Origin: Streptomyces capillispiralis
GTDB lineage: Bacteria > Actinomycetota > Actinomycetes > Streptomycetales > Streptomycetaceae
Direction of reading: 5' to 3'
DNA length: 64,000 bases
NCBI RefSeq assembly: GCF_007829875.1
Contig: NZ_VIWV01000001.1
Location: forward strand, 1,860,001-1,924,000
Made by a program: the position numbers and the translations under genes. The notes beneath the pieces were generated by a model. That model saw nothing but the letters and a program-made list of their open reading frames with translations. It made no database searches and was not told the DNA's origin. Shown piece after piece: positions 43,601 through 55,600 of this stretch; within the stretch, counting starts at the first letter, position 1; every line of letters begins with the position of its first letter.

Positions 43601-46600
43601 GCGCCTCCTCGGCCTTGACCCGCGCCCAGAAGATCCGCGACCGCTCGACCTCGCCGACCTCGTCGGCCTCGATGTCCAGGGCGGTGGCGGCCTCGTCGTC
43701 GGGGTCGCCGTCGCGCATCCACTGGGCGGCGGCCTCCACCGCCGGCAGGTCCACGAATCCGGCCAGCTGGTCGCCCGGCCACATCGCCCACTGCTCGGCG
43801 GCGGCGGCCAGCACCCGGCGGGTGGTGTCCTGGTTCACCCCGGACGCGGCCTCGGGGTGCGCGGTGACCACACGCCGCAGCAGGTCGAGGGTGAACGGGC
43901 CGGCGTCGTCGAAGTCCGAGTCGGAGCGCCACATGTGGTCGATCGCCGCGGCGCCGCGCAGCAGGTCCGTGAAGTCGGGGGCGTCGTCCACGTCGTGCCC
44001 GAACGTCAGCCGCAGCGCCCGCACCAGGCGCAGCGTCCCGGCGCGCATCTCGTCCGACACCTGCCCGTCGCCGGGCGAGATCCCGGCGAGTTCCGCGAGG
44101 CGGTCCAGTTCCGCGTCCGCGGGCTCGGGCCGGAACAGGTCCCAGGCCCGGTGGCGGCCCTGCGCGTCGGCGTACAGCGTGCGCGTGTACCGGCCGTTGC
44201 TCCCCCGGGTGCCCTGCGCGCTGTAGGCCAGGCGCACGGTGCGGCCGGTGCTGTTCGCCAGGTGCTGGCCCATGGAGACGTCGCGCAGCGGGTCGGGGAC
44301 GAACGGGCCGGGGAAGCCGTCGGTCATGGTGTTCGGGGCCGGCACTGCGTGGTCCCCGGGCGCGCCGCTCCAGCAGACCACCAGGTCGATCCAGTGGTCC
44401 TTCGGCAGGCTCGCCAGGCTCTTGCGCCGCCTGAGCCACGGCCCGGCCTCCCGCTCGTCGACGAGCCGTACGGAGCCGTCCCGCATGGCCAGCTGGAGGC
44501 GACCGGGTTCTCCGTGCATGTCCAGGCGGTAGGCGGTGTCCTCCGGGCCCGGGCGCGGGAGGTCGTACTCCTTGGAGATGCGGTCGGTGGCCGGGTAGAG
44601 GTGGACGAACGTCGACATCCGGTCGAGGTGGCGGTCGTCGTCCTCGAAGTCCCGGGCGTACTCGGCGGCGTGGTGGGAGGCGCGGCCGATCTGCCTGCCG
44701 GTCGCCGAGCTGACGATGGGCCGGGTGACGACCTCGTGGTGCCAGTCCGGTACGTCGTCGTCGGTGTCGGGGCCGAGGCCGGGCGGGCTGGCGATCCAGT
44801 CGCCCTGGGGGACGCCGGGGCGCCGGACGGTGTCGACGGTGCTCGCCGAGCCGGGGGCCGAGCTGAGGGTCGCCTCGCCGCTGTGCGCCCACACGGTCAG
44901 GCCGGTGCGGTCGGCGAGCTTGCGCGGCAGGTCGAGGTAGCCGTCGGCGGCGAAGGGGACGGCCAGCACGACCGGGGTGCCCTGGGGCAGTCCCTCCCGG
45001 GCGATGTCCGCCGCGACCAGTTCCACGAACTCGTCGACGCCCAGCTCGCGCGTGGAGCCGTCGGGCAGCCGCGCCTCCACCCGGTCGTGCCCTCCGTCGG
45101 CGGCGACGACGTAGGGGGTCACGCCGGTGGGCCAGGGGGTCGGCGTGGTATCGAGGATGTCGTAGCCGCCGGTGGCGTTGTCCTCCAGCTGGTCGCTGCG
45201 GGTGGTGTCCAGCTCGGCGATGTCGTCGTCGCCGTCCCAGTTGAGGCCCGGGACGCGGTGGCCGCCGACGGTGAAGTGGTGTGCGCGGTCCGGCGCGAGG
45301 ACGCCCAGTTCCGCCAGGTGGAACGCGCCCAGCGTGGCCAGGCCGGTCGCCGCGCCGGCCGCCGTCGCCCGGTCCACCAGACCGAACAGGGCGTCGCGCG
45401 TGTCCTGGCCGACGGTCGCGCCGGGGTCGAGGTGCAGCACGCGGCGGGCGAGGCCGTCCACGTCCAACGGGGTCGTGCGCAGGGCCCGTTCGCGGCCGCG
45501 CAGGGTGTCCAGTGTCTGCACGGCGGCGGCGTCCGGGGTCAGGGAGACGCTGAACAGCGCCTGCCGGCCCAGGGCGGACGGGGTCACACCGTCGAGGGCG
45601 CCCGTGCCCGTCCAGTCGGCGGGGACGCGGGCCTGGGCGCGCAGTCCGACGGTGAAGTCGGCGGCGGTCAGGCGCGGTTCACCGGCGGGGAGGCCCTGCT
45701 GGAGGTCGTTCAGCGCGCGGTCCAGCCTCCGCAGGAACTGGGTGCGCGCGGTCTGTCCGCGCCGCCTGGCCGTCGCGGACTGTTCGGCGGTCTGCGCGCC
45801 GTCCCCGCGGCGGGCGTCGGCGCCGTACCCGGTGATCGACAGGCGCGGCAGTGCGGCGCCCGCCCGCCGGTTGCGCAGTCCGGCGGCCGCCACCTGCGAC
45901 GCCAGCCGTTCGAGTGTCTCCTCGCCGTTCCTGGACGGCGCGGTCTTCCCCGGGTCGTAGGCCACCAGGCCGCGGGACGGCAGGGCGGGCAGCGGGCGGG
46001 CCGACGGCGGGACGACCGGGCTGGTGAACACCGGGGTGGTGGACGCGGGGCCGGTGGGCACCGGCACCGAGGTCATCTCCACGCCCTCCATGGGCTCCCC
46101 GGCCGAGGAACGCCCCTTCGCGGGGATACCGCTCGCCGTGCCGTCACCGCCCGTGCTCCCGGCATCGGCGTCCGTACCGCCATCGGTGTCCGTACCGGGA
46201 CCGGTGTCCGTACCGGGACCGGTTTCGGTAGCGATACCGGTGTCGGTGCGCGGGGCCGCCGGCAGTGGCGGGTCGACCGGGCGGCGGCCCTCCTGGGCCG
46301 TGCCCTGGTCGACGGGCCGGGCCTCCTGCCAGTCGGCGGCCGTCGGGCTGGTCAGGGTGATCAGCGAGTCGACCAGCGTGGGCACCGGGCTGCCCGCGTC
46401 GTCCGTCCCCGACAGCTCCACCGGGAAGCGGCTCCACCACACGCCGCGGCCCAGCCGCTGGGCGATCACGTCGGCGACGCCCGGGGCGGGCCCGTCGAAG
46501 CCGTCGACCACCAGCAGGACCGGTGTCGTCAGGTCCTTGCGCCGCAACCGCACGTCCGCGGCGAGCAGTTCGGCGAACTCTGCGGCCGGCACCGGGAACG

Positions 46601-49600
46601 ACTCGCCGCCGAAGCCCACGTGCAGGAGGTTGCCGTCCTGGAGGTCGACGGACGCCCGCACCAGGTACGGGACGGGCTTGTCCTTGCCCGACGCGTCCTG
46701 TCCGGCCCACGGGGCGTCGACGACCGCGTCCGCCACCCGGAAGCCGTCCAGCGCCGGCAGCGGGGCCGTGCCGTCCTTCCAGTCGCGGCCGTCGCCCAGC
46801 ACGAGCCCCATGGTCGGGGACGCCTCGGACCCGTCGAAGGCACCGCGCGCCTCCAGGTCGTACGCCGCTGCCACGTCCGCGTCGGTCATGTCACGGCCCG
46901 CCGCGAAACCGCGGGTGAGCAGGGTCAGCGCGTCGCCGCGCAGCGTGTCGTCCACCTCGACGGCGGGGTCGAGGTGCAGCACCCTCGTGGTGAGCGCGTC
47001 CACGTCCGGGCCGGCCGCCCGCAGCGTCTCCTCCGCCTTGACCCGCGCCCAGAACATCCGTGCCCGCACGGCCGGTCCCACGTCGTCGGGGCCGGCGAGC
47101 TTCAGCGCGGCGACGGCCGCCGCCTCCACCGCGGCGGTGTCCCGGAGCCAGCCGGCGGCCGAGAGCGGCACCGGCAGCTGCACGAACCGGCTCACGCCCA
47201 GCCGGGCCCCGGACCGCCACGTCCGCGCCGCCGCGGCCAGCACCCGGCGGGTGGCCTGCCGGTCCGCCCCGGACGCGGCCTGCGGGTGCGCCGCGACGAC
47301 CCGGCGCAGCAGGTCCGGCGAGAACGGGCCGGTCGGGCCGAGGTCCGGATCGACGTGCCACATGTTGTCGATCGCGGCGGCGCCGAGGAGGAGCGTCGGG
47401 TAGTCGTCGGCGTCCTCCACGTCGGGTCCGAGGACCAGCCGCAGGGTCCGCACCACGCGCAGCAGTTCGGCCCGGGTCCGCGGTGTCGGCTCGCCCTCGA
47501 TGCCGGCGAGGGTGGCCAGCCGGTCCAGTTCGGCCTCGCCGGGCTCCGGGCGGCTGGTCTCCCACCACCAGCGGCGTCCGCGGGCGTCGGTGAACAGCAC
47601 CCGCACCGGGTCGTCCTGGTAGTGGAAGGCGCCCTGGAGGGCGTAGGACATGCGCACCGTGCGGCCGGTGGTGTTCGACAGGTGCTGGCCCAGGGAGATC
47701 GCGTCGTCCTCGAGCGGATCGGCGGCGAACGGCACCGGGAAGGAGGAACCGACCTGCGAGAGGTCCTGCACCGCGCCGTCCTGCGGGGCCGAGGAGTAGC
47801 AGACCACCATGTCGACCCAGTGGTCCGCGGGCCGTCCGGACAGGCTCTTGCGGCGGCGCAGCCACTCCCCCGCCTCGTGCCGGTCGGCCGTCCGCGACCC
47901 GCCGCCGGCCAGCGGCATCACCAGGGCGCCGGGCAGGCCGTGGCCCGCGAGGTGGTACGCCTTGTCCTTCGGGCCGGGGTCGGGGAGCGGCAGCTTGGCG
48001 GAGTACGTGCCCGTGGCCGGGTTGAAGTGCACGAACTGCGTCATCTGGTCGAGGGCCGCGAAGTGGTCCTCGCGCGAGGGCAGTTCGGACGGATCGTGCA
48101 GGCTGCGGCCGATCTGCTGCCCGGTCAGCGTGCTGACGACGGGCTGGGACACCACGTCGCGGTGCCAGTCGGGGGCGCCGTCGTCGGTGTCGGGCGCCAG
48201 TCCGGGCCGGACCGGCAGCCAGGAGCCGTGCGGCAGCCCGTCCCGCCGGATCACGGCGATGGTGCTCTGCGCGGTGGCCGGGTCGGGGTGGCGGCGGGCC
48301 AGGCCGCTGTGCACCCACACGGTGCGGCCGGTGCGGTCCGCGAGCTTCCTCGGCAGGTCGAGGTAGCGGTCGCCGGCGAAGGGCACGGCCAGCACGATCG
48401 GGGCGCCCGCGGGCAGGCCCTTCAGCGCCGGGTCGGCGGCGACCAGTTCGGCGAACTCGTCCGGGTCCAGGTCCTGTGTCGTGCCGTCGGGCAGCCGTGC
48501 CGTCACCGCGTCGTGGCGCCCGTCGGCCAGGACCACGTAGGGCGTCACGTCCCACGGCCACGGGGCCAGGTCCGGCATCCCCGGAAGGAAGCCGCCCGAC
48601 GGGTCGGGCGTGAGGCCCTCGACGAAGAGGCCGTCCAGTTCGGCGGTGTCGGACCCGTCCCAGTTCAGGCCCGGTACGCGGTTCCCGACGACGGTGAGGT
48701 GCCGGGCGCGGTCCGCCGCGAGCACGCCCGCCTCGTCGAGGTGGAAGGCGGTGAGCGCCGCCAGGCTGTCCGCCCGCCCGGCCGCGGTCGCCCGCTCCAC
48801 CATGGCGTACAGGTCCTTGCGCATCTCCGGGTCGACGAGCACGAACGGTTCCAGGTGCAGGATCCGCCGGGCGACCGCGTCCACGTCGAGCGCCCCGGTG
48901 CGCAGCGTCCGGTCGGCGCGGCGCAGCGCGTCCAGGGTCTCCACGGCGGCGGCGTGGCCGGTCGAGGTGACGGCGATCGTGGCCTGCCGTCCGAGGTCCG
49001 CGCGGCTCACCTGCTGGGCGGCGCCCACGGTGGCGCCCTGGCCCGGGACCCGGGCCCGGCCGCGCGAGGTGATCCTGAAGTCCCTCGCGGTCAGCCGGGG
49101 GCGGTCCTGCGGCAGGTTGCGCTGGAGGGTGGTGAGCGCGTGCTCCAGCTTCTGCGTGAACAGGTCGTGCGCGGTCCGCGCGCGCTGGTCGCCGCGCTGC
49201 CGGGCGGCCTGCTCCCGCACCTGCGCGGTGCCTTCCTGACGGCCGTCGGCGCCGTACCCGGCGATGTCGACCTTCGGCAGCGGCACCCGGGTGCGCCGGT
49301 TGCGCAGACCGGCCCTGGCCACCTGGAACGCCAGCCGTTCGACGGCCTGCCGCGCGTCGGACGAGGGGGTCGTCCGCCCCTGGTCGAACTGGACGAGGCT
49401 GAGCCGGGGCAGCGGGGCGAGCGGGCGGCCCGACGAGGCGGCCGCCGCCGGTGCGGCGAACACATGCTGCCCGTTCTCCGTGGTCACGGCGGTCGGGTCC
49501 GCGTCGGCCGGGTCCGCCCCGGTCGGGTCCGCGTCGGTCATCTCCTGGTCGCCGGCGTCCGGTCCGGAGGGGTCGAGGCCGAAATCGAAGTCGAAGGCGT

Positions 49601-52600
49601 CGAAGTCGACGGTGCCGAAGTCGACGGTGTCGAAGTCGAAGGCGTCGAAGGCCGACAGGTCGAGGTCGTCGAGGATCGACATGTCGATGTCGTCGGCGTT
49701 CGTCATGTCGGTGTCGGGCATGTCCGCGCCGGTTCCGGACTGCGGCAGCGGGGTCACCGCCGCCTCCGGACCGGTCGTACCGCTCGTACCGGTCCGCGGC
49801 AGCGGCGCCGGGGCCGCCGTCGGCGAGCCCGTTCCGGCGGGTGCCGTGGCGTCCGGGGTGGCCGCGGTCGCGGGGTCGGTGACGTCCGTGCCGTCGGGGG
49901 CCGCGGCGTCCGCGGCGGGCGGGGTCCAGCGCGGGCGCAGGCCCAGGCCGGTGCGGAGGGTGTCGGCCAGTTCCGCGGCGGACGCCGTGCCGGTCCCGTC
50001 GCCCAGCAGGTGTCCGGCGACCCGGCGCACCGCGTCGCGGAAGCCGTCGCCCGCGTACCGGGCGTCGGCCAGGACCGGGTGCGGCTCCGCCGGCAGGACC
50101 AGGGAGACGGCGGCGGACCAGGCACGGGCGGTGTCCGCCGCGTCGGTGCCCTCGGGCACCGCGTCCGCGAAGTCGGCGTACTCCCCCGCCCACAGCCGCC
50201 GCGACGCGTTCGCGGCCGCCGTGGCCTGCGCGTCGGTCCAGGCGCCGGGCCGCGCCATCCGCACCCGGGTCAGGTCCGGGGCCTCCAGTGTGGTCGCGGG
50301 CAGCCGGTCGTCGCCGCGCAGCATCAGCTCGATCTGCTGGCCCGGGGAGAGCGTGATGCCCGCGGCGGCGAGCTCGTCCGTGCCGACGGTCTCGTCCGGG
50401 GAGGGGGCGGGCAGGCCGGACGGCAGGTCGTCGTCGGTGATCCGCGCCGCGATCCAGCGGCGCCCGTCGGCGTCCGCCGGGACGGCCGGGGCCGCGTCCC
50501 CGGTGTCCGGGCCGACGCCGCTCCCGGTGCCGGCCGGGTCGCCGGTGTCCCGCGCCGCGCCCAGCTCGTCCGGGGTGACGCCCAGGGTCCACAGGCGCGC
50601 CTCGGCGTCCTCCAGGGCGCGGCGCGCGTCGTCGACCGCGGCCCAGGCGTCGGCCACCGCCGTCCCGTCGCCGCTGATCCGCTCCGTCGTCGCGGCTTCG
50701 GCGGCGGCCGCGCGGAGCCCGGCCAGCGCCGACGCGTGCGCGTCCCAGGCGGCCGCGAGGCCGTCCGCCTCGCCGGTGCCGTCCGTGCCGTCCGTGTCAT
50801 CGGCTCGGGTTCCGGAGGATGAGGGCGCGGGCGCGGCGGTGTTGGGCGCCGCCACGGCCGTGCCCGGCGCCGTCCCGTTGGTCACCGTGCCCGTGCCCGC
50901 GGGGTCGCCCTCGGCGGGTGTGGTCCGCCCCCACGTGCCGGGCGCGGCCGGCCGGCCGTCGGGGCCGGGCAGCAGCGCGACGGTGTACGTCCCCGTCGCC
51001 GGGTCGTGGTGGAGCGTGGTGGCGCTGTCGGCGCTCCACCAGTTGCGGGCCGAGTTGCGGGCGCCCTCGCCCGGGACGCTGCCCTGCGCCGGGGCGCCCG
51101 ACGGCCGGGCGTGCGGCACCACCGCGACGACCTCGGCGTACCCGTCCATGCCGAGCAACTGCGGGTCGCGCAGCACCAGTTCGCCGAACTCGCTCGGCGG
51201 CACCGGACCCGGCATGCGGAGCCCGCCGGCGTCACCGTCGGCGACGTACACGAAGGGCGCCGGACGGTACGGGTCGGCCTTCCAGGGCGCGGGCTCGGTG
51301 CCGACCGGCACGAGCGTGCCGTCGGGCGCGTACCCCAGCAGGGTGACCACGGAGGGGTCGAACGTGCCGGGCGGCCGGTTGGCGCCGTCCAGTCCCCGGC
51401 CCCAGGCCTCGCCCTGAGCGTCCGTCAGGAGCCGGTCGGCGTCCAGGGCGCCCTGCTGCTCCAGGTGGTGGGCGGCCACCTCGTGGAACTGCCACGGGTC
51501 GCGGCCCGCGGCCGCCGCCCGCCGCGCCGCGACGACCGCCTCGCCGAACCGCGACGGGTCGGGGGCGGGCAGGTGCAGCACGGCGGCGGCGAACGCGCCC
51601 CGGTCCGGCTGGGGGCCGGTCACCTCGGCGATCCGGTACGACGCCCACAGCAGCCGCGACCACTCGTCCTCGCCCAAGGGGTCGCCCGCGTCGAGTCCGA
51701 GGACCTGCCGGGCGACGGTCTCGCGGTGGGAGGACGCGGCGAGGCTGTCGAGCATGCGGACCAGGCCCGGCAGTCCGATCCAGCCGGTCAGGGGGCCGCG
51801 CGCGCCGGCGTCCCACCGTCGTGCCGCCTCCGCCAGCAGGCCGCGGTGGTGGTCCGGCGTGAACTGCGGGACCTGTCCGGCCGGGAATCCGCCGTGGTAG
51901 CCGGTGAGGATCTGCTGGTACAGGTCGAGGGTGAACCGGCGGGCGCCGTCGCGGTCCAGCCGCGGGTCGGCCGCGCGCATCAGGTCGAGCGCGCCCATGC
52001 CGCGCAGCAGGTCCGGGTATTCGGCGGTCTCGTCGACCGTGGGGCCGAAGATCTGCCGCAGCGCGCGCACCAGTCTGAGGGCCCGCTCGCGGGTCGCCTC
52101 CGGGACGGGCCCGGGGCCGTGGTGCAGCCCGGCGTCGCGGGCCCGCCGGTCCAGCGCGTCCCCGGCCGGCTCCGGGCGGAACATCACCCACGGCCGGGTG
52201 CGGCCGCGCGCGTCGGAGAAGACCCCGATGTACGTCGTGGGATCACCGGGCCGGGTCTCGCCAGTGGAGTTCATGAACTGCGTGGCGAACACCGTGCGGC
52301 CCGTCTCGTTGGCCGTGTCCTGGCCGACCGCGACGGTGCCGAGCGGGTCGGGCACGAACGGCAGCGGGCCCTCGACGTGGTACCCGGGCACCTCGCCGAT
52401 GCCGGCGGGTGTCGCCGCGTAGCAGATGAGCAGCACCACGGGGTGCTCCGGGGCGAGCGAGGCCAGGCTGCGGCGGCGGGCCAGCGTGCGGGCGAAGCGC
52501 GGCCCGTCGTCGTCCCGCCGGCCCTGCGGGGTGTGCCAGACGACGGCGCCCGGCGTGCCGTGGTTGTTGGCGAAGTACGGCGCCGGCAGGTTGAGTTCGG

Positions 52601-55600
52601 TCCACGGCAGCGGGAGGGGGGTGCCGCCGGGGCCGTAGGCGTTGCGCAGGTGGGTGTAGGACGTGACCGTGCCGAGCCGGCTGTGCGCCAGCGTCCGCGC
52701 CCAGCCGCCGCCCGGCGTCTCGGAGAGGTCCATCGAGATGTAGCCCATGGACCGGTGGTCCTGGGTGGCGACGGAGAGGGCGGTCACCCGGTCGTCCGGC
52801 TCGGCGGCGGGCAGCGTACCGGCGGGGGCCGGGGTGTTGACGAACCACTGGCCGCGGGGCGCCTGCTTCACCTCGTCCAGCAGCAGGACCATCGAGCGGC
52901 CCGGCACGTTCGGCAGGCGGCCGATGCCGGCCCGTCCGGTGGTGGCCCACACGTCGCGGCCGAGCCGGTCGGCGAGCCCGCGCGGCAGGTCGAGGGAGTC
53001 GGCGGCGGACCGTTCGACGTGGAGCAGCACCGGCGGCCGGGAGGGGTGGCCCGCCAGGTCGCGGTCGAGGGCCATCAGCTCGTGGAAGACCTCGGGCGGC
53101 ACGGGGCGCGCGAAGCCGCCGAGCCCGCGCACCACGACCGCGTCCGGCCGGGCGGACAACAGCACGAGGTACGGGTCGGGGTCGCCGGACGTGGGCCGCC
53201 AGGGCGCGGGCTCGGGCCCGCTGTGGCTGGTGGTGCCGTCGGCGGCGCGGGAGATCCTGCCGGTGCTGCCCGTGTCGAGGTCGGCCGGCAGGGGGCGGCC
53301 GAGCCAGTTCCAGCCGCGCGGGCGGCCCTGGGCGTCGGTGAGCCGGAAGTCGGCGTGGAACGCGCCGCGCTGGGCGAGGTAGTGGGCGGACAGTGCGGCC
53401 AGGGTGCCGGCGCCGGCGGTGACGGGGGCGGTCGCCAGGCGGACCAGGGCGCCGCGCGCGGCGGCGTTCACCGTGTCGGACGGGTCGAGCAGCAGCACCC
53501 GGCGGACCACGGCGTCCAGGTCGAGGAAGCCGCCGCGCAGGCCGGGGTCGGCGTCCCGGAGCCGGTCCAGCCGTTCCAGCGCGTGTTCGGCACGCTCGCG
53601 GTCGACGCCGTTCAGGGCGCCCAGGCCGTAGAGCGCGTCGAGGACCGCCTCGCGGTGCCGCTCCGCCTCCTCGGGCAGCACGGTCATGGGCGCGGTGCCG
53701 CCCGGCTGCTGTCCGGCGGTGGGGGTGCCGGACGGGTTCGGCGTCTGCGGCACCGGAGGGCTCGGCAGCTGCGGCACCGGGTGGTTCGGCTCGGCGGCGA
53801 CGGGCCGGGTGTGGATGGTCCGGCCGGACGGGCCCGGGCGGTGCGGGAGCACGGAGCGGGTGCCGCCGTCACGGGTGTCGCTGACCGTCGTCGGCCGGTC
53901 CTCGAGTTCGTCCAGCAGGCGCTGGGCGTGCTCGTCGGGGAAGAGGCCGTCGCGTGCGACGTTCTCGCGCAACTCCCCCTCGCTGAACGGGTGGACGTTC
54001 CAGTAGCGGCCCCAGTTGTCCGTGTAGTCCAGCCGCGGGTCGTGGCCGGCCACGTCGTTCAGGGCGAGCTGGGCGCCGCGCATCACCTCGTGGAAGGTGT
54101 GGTGGTCCACCGTCAGCGAGACGGCGAGCATTCCGGCCCGGATCAGCCCCAGGTCCAGGTCGAGACCCCACTGGTCCCGCATCCGGGCGGCGTGCAGCAT
54201 GAAGCGGTACGTGGATCCGGCGGTGCCGGTCGCCACCAGCCCGCCCGTGTCCTCCGAGTTCCCCTGGAAGTCCGCGCTCATCGCGATGTCGTACACCGAG
54301 GTGGCGGGCATCCACGTCAGCCCGGAGTCGTTGACCGCGATCCGGCGCTCCGCCTCGCTCAGCGGCGGACGCGCGTCCTCCGGACGCGTCCGGATCGTCA
54401 CCGAACGCTCCAGCTCCTCGACCGCCGCCGCCTTCTCCTCGGCGGGCAGGTCCGAGGCCTGGATCTCTCCGAAGCGCCGGGTGAACTCGGCGTAGGCGTC
54501 GCGCTGCCGCCGGCTCGGCCGCTCCGCCGCGATCTCCGGGTGCTGCTCCTCGGGGCCGCCGAGCATGGACGGCACGAAGTCCTTGGAGATGCCCTCGTAC
54601 AGGAGCGCCACCAGTTCCCGCAGGTTGCCGCTGCGCAGCACCTGCTGCAGTGCCGGGCGGGACGTGCCGACGACGCCCGCCTTGTACTTGCTGGTGTCGC
54701 CGAACAACGCGAGGTTGCGCGGATGGTCCCGACGGGCCGTCGCCCACGCGGCGCTCGCCATCTTCCGGTACTCGGCGACCACCGCCTCGTGCTCGGCCAG
54801 GTACGCGCCGAGCCGCTTGTCGAAGGCGGCGGACTCCTCGGCGTAGCGGATGCGCGCCCGGACCCACGGCGGGGCGTCGCTGTTCCGGCGCTCCCGGCCC
54901 GGCTGCCCGGGACGGGCCGGCGGCCGTGACCTGGCCCGCCCGCCACCGGCCGTGGAACCGGCCGGACCGGACTCGGCGGACACGGGCCCGGCGGACGCGG
55001 GCCGCGTGGACACCGGGCCGGTGGCCGTCGCCGGGTCGGTGGTGGTCGCCGGGTCGGTGGTGGTGGCCGGGTCGGTGGTCGGTGCGGGCGTGGTGCTCAC
55101 CGGCCGCGTGGGCTCGTCGGACCGGACGGGTGCGCCGGCGGGCGTCGTACGGCCCGACGCCCCCGGACCCGCCGGAACCGCCGGAGCCGCCGGAGCCGCC
55201 GGGACCGCCTGCCCCGCCGACGCCGGCGGGACCTGACGGCGGTCGTCGATGTCGACCGTCACGACCCGCCCCTGCGCCGGGTCGGTGGCGCTGCGCACCC
55301 GCTTGGCGTCCACGGTGAGGGCGAAGTCCCGCACCGTGACGGGTCGCGCCCCGCTCCCGCCGCTCTGGAACGTCCGCAGGACCTGGCCCAGCCTGGCCCC
55401 CAGCGCCTTGGCGACGGCGTCGGCCCGCTTCCGCCCGCTGCTCTGCGAACGGTTGCCGTGGCCGGTGACGGTGACCGCCGGCATCGGCAGTCCGTGCGCG
55501 CGGTTCCACAGGCCCGCGCGGGCCAGCGTCGTGGCCAGGCCGTCGATGGTGTCGGCGTCCGCGGCGGAGAGCGCGTGCTCCTGCTCCTCGAACCGGATCG

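Noticed and set aside
42597-50822. A 2,741-codon open frame on the plus strand
   Set aside because: It lies antisense to the giant gene, is rich in Gly/Arg/Val/Ala without domains, and arises from codon bias in GC-rich DNA.
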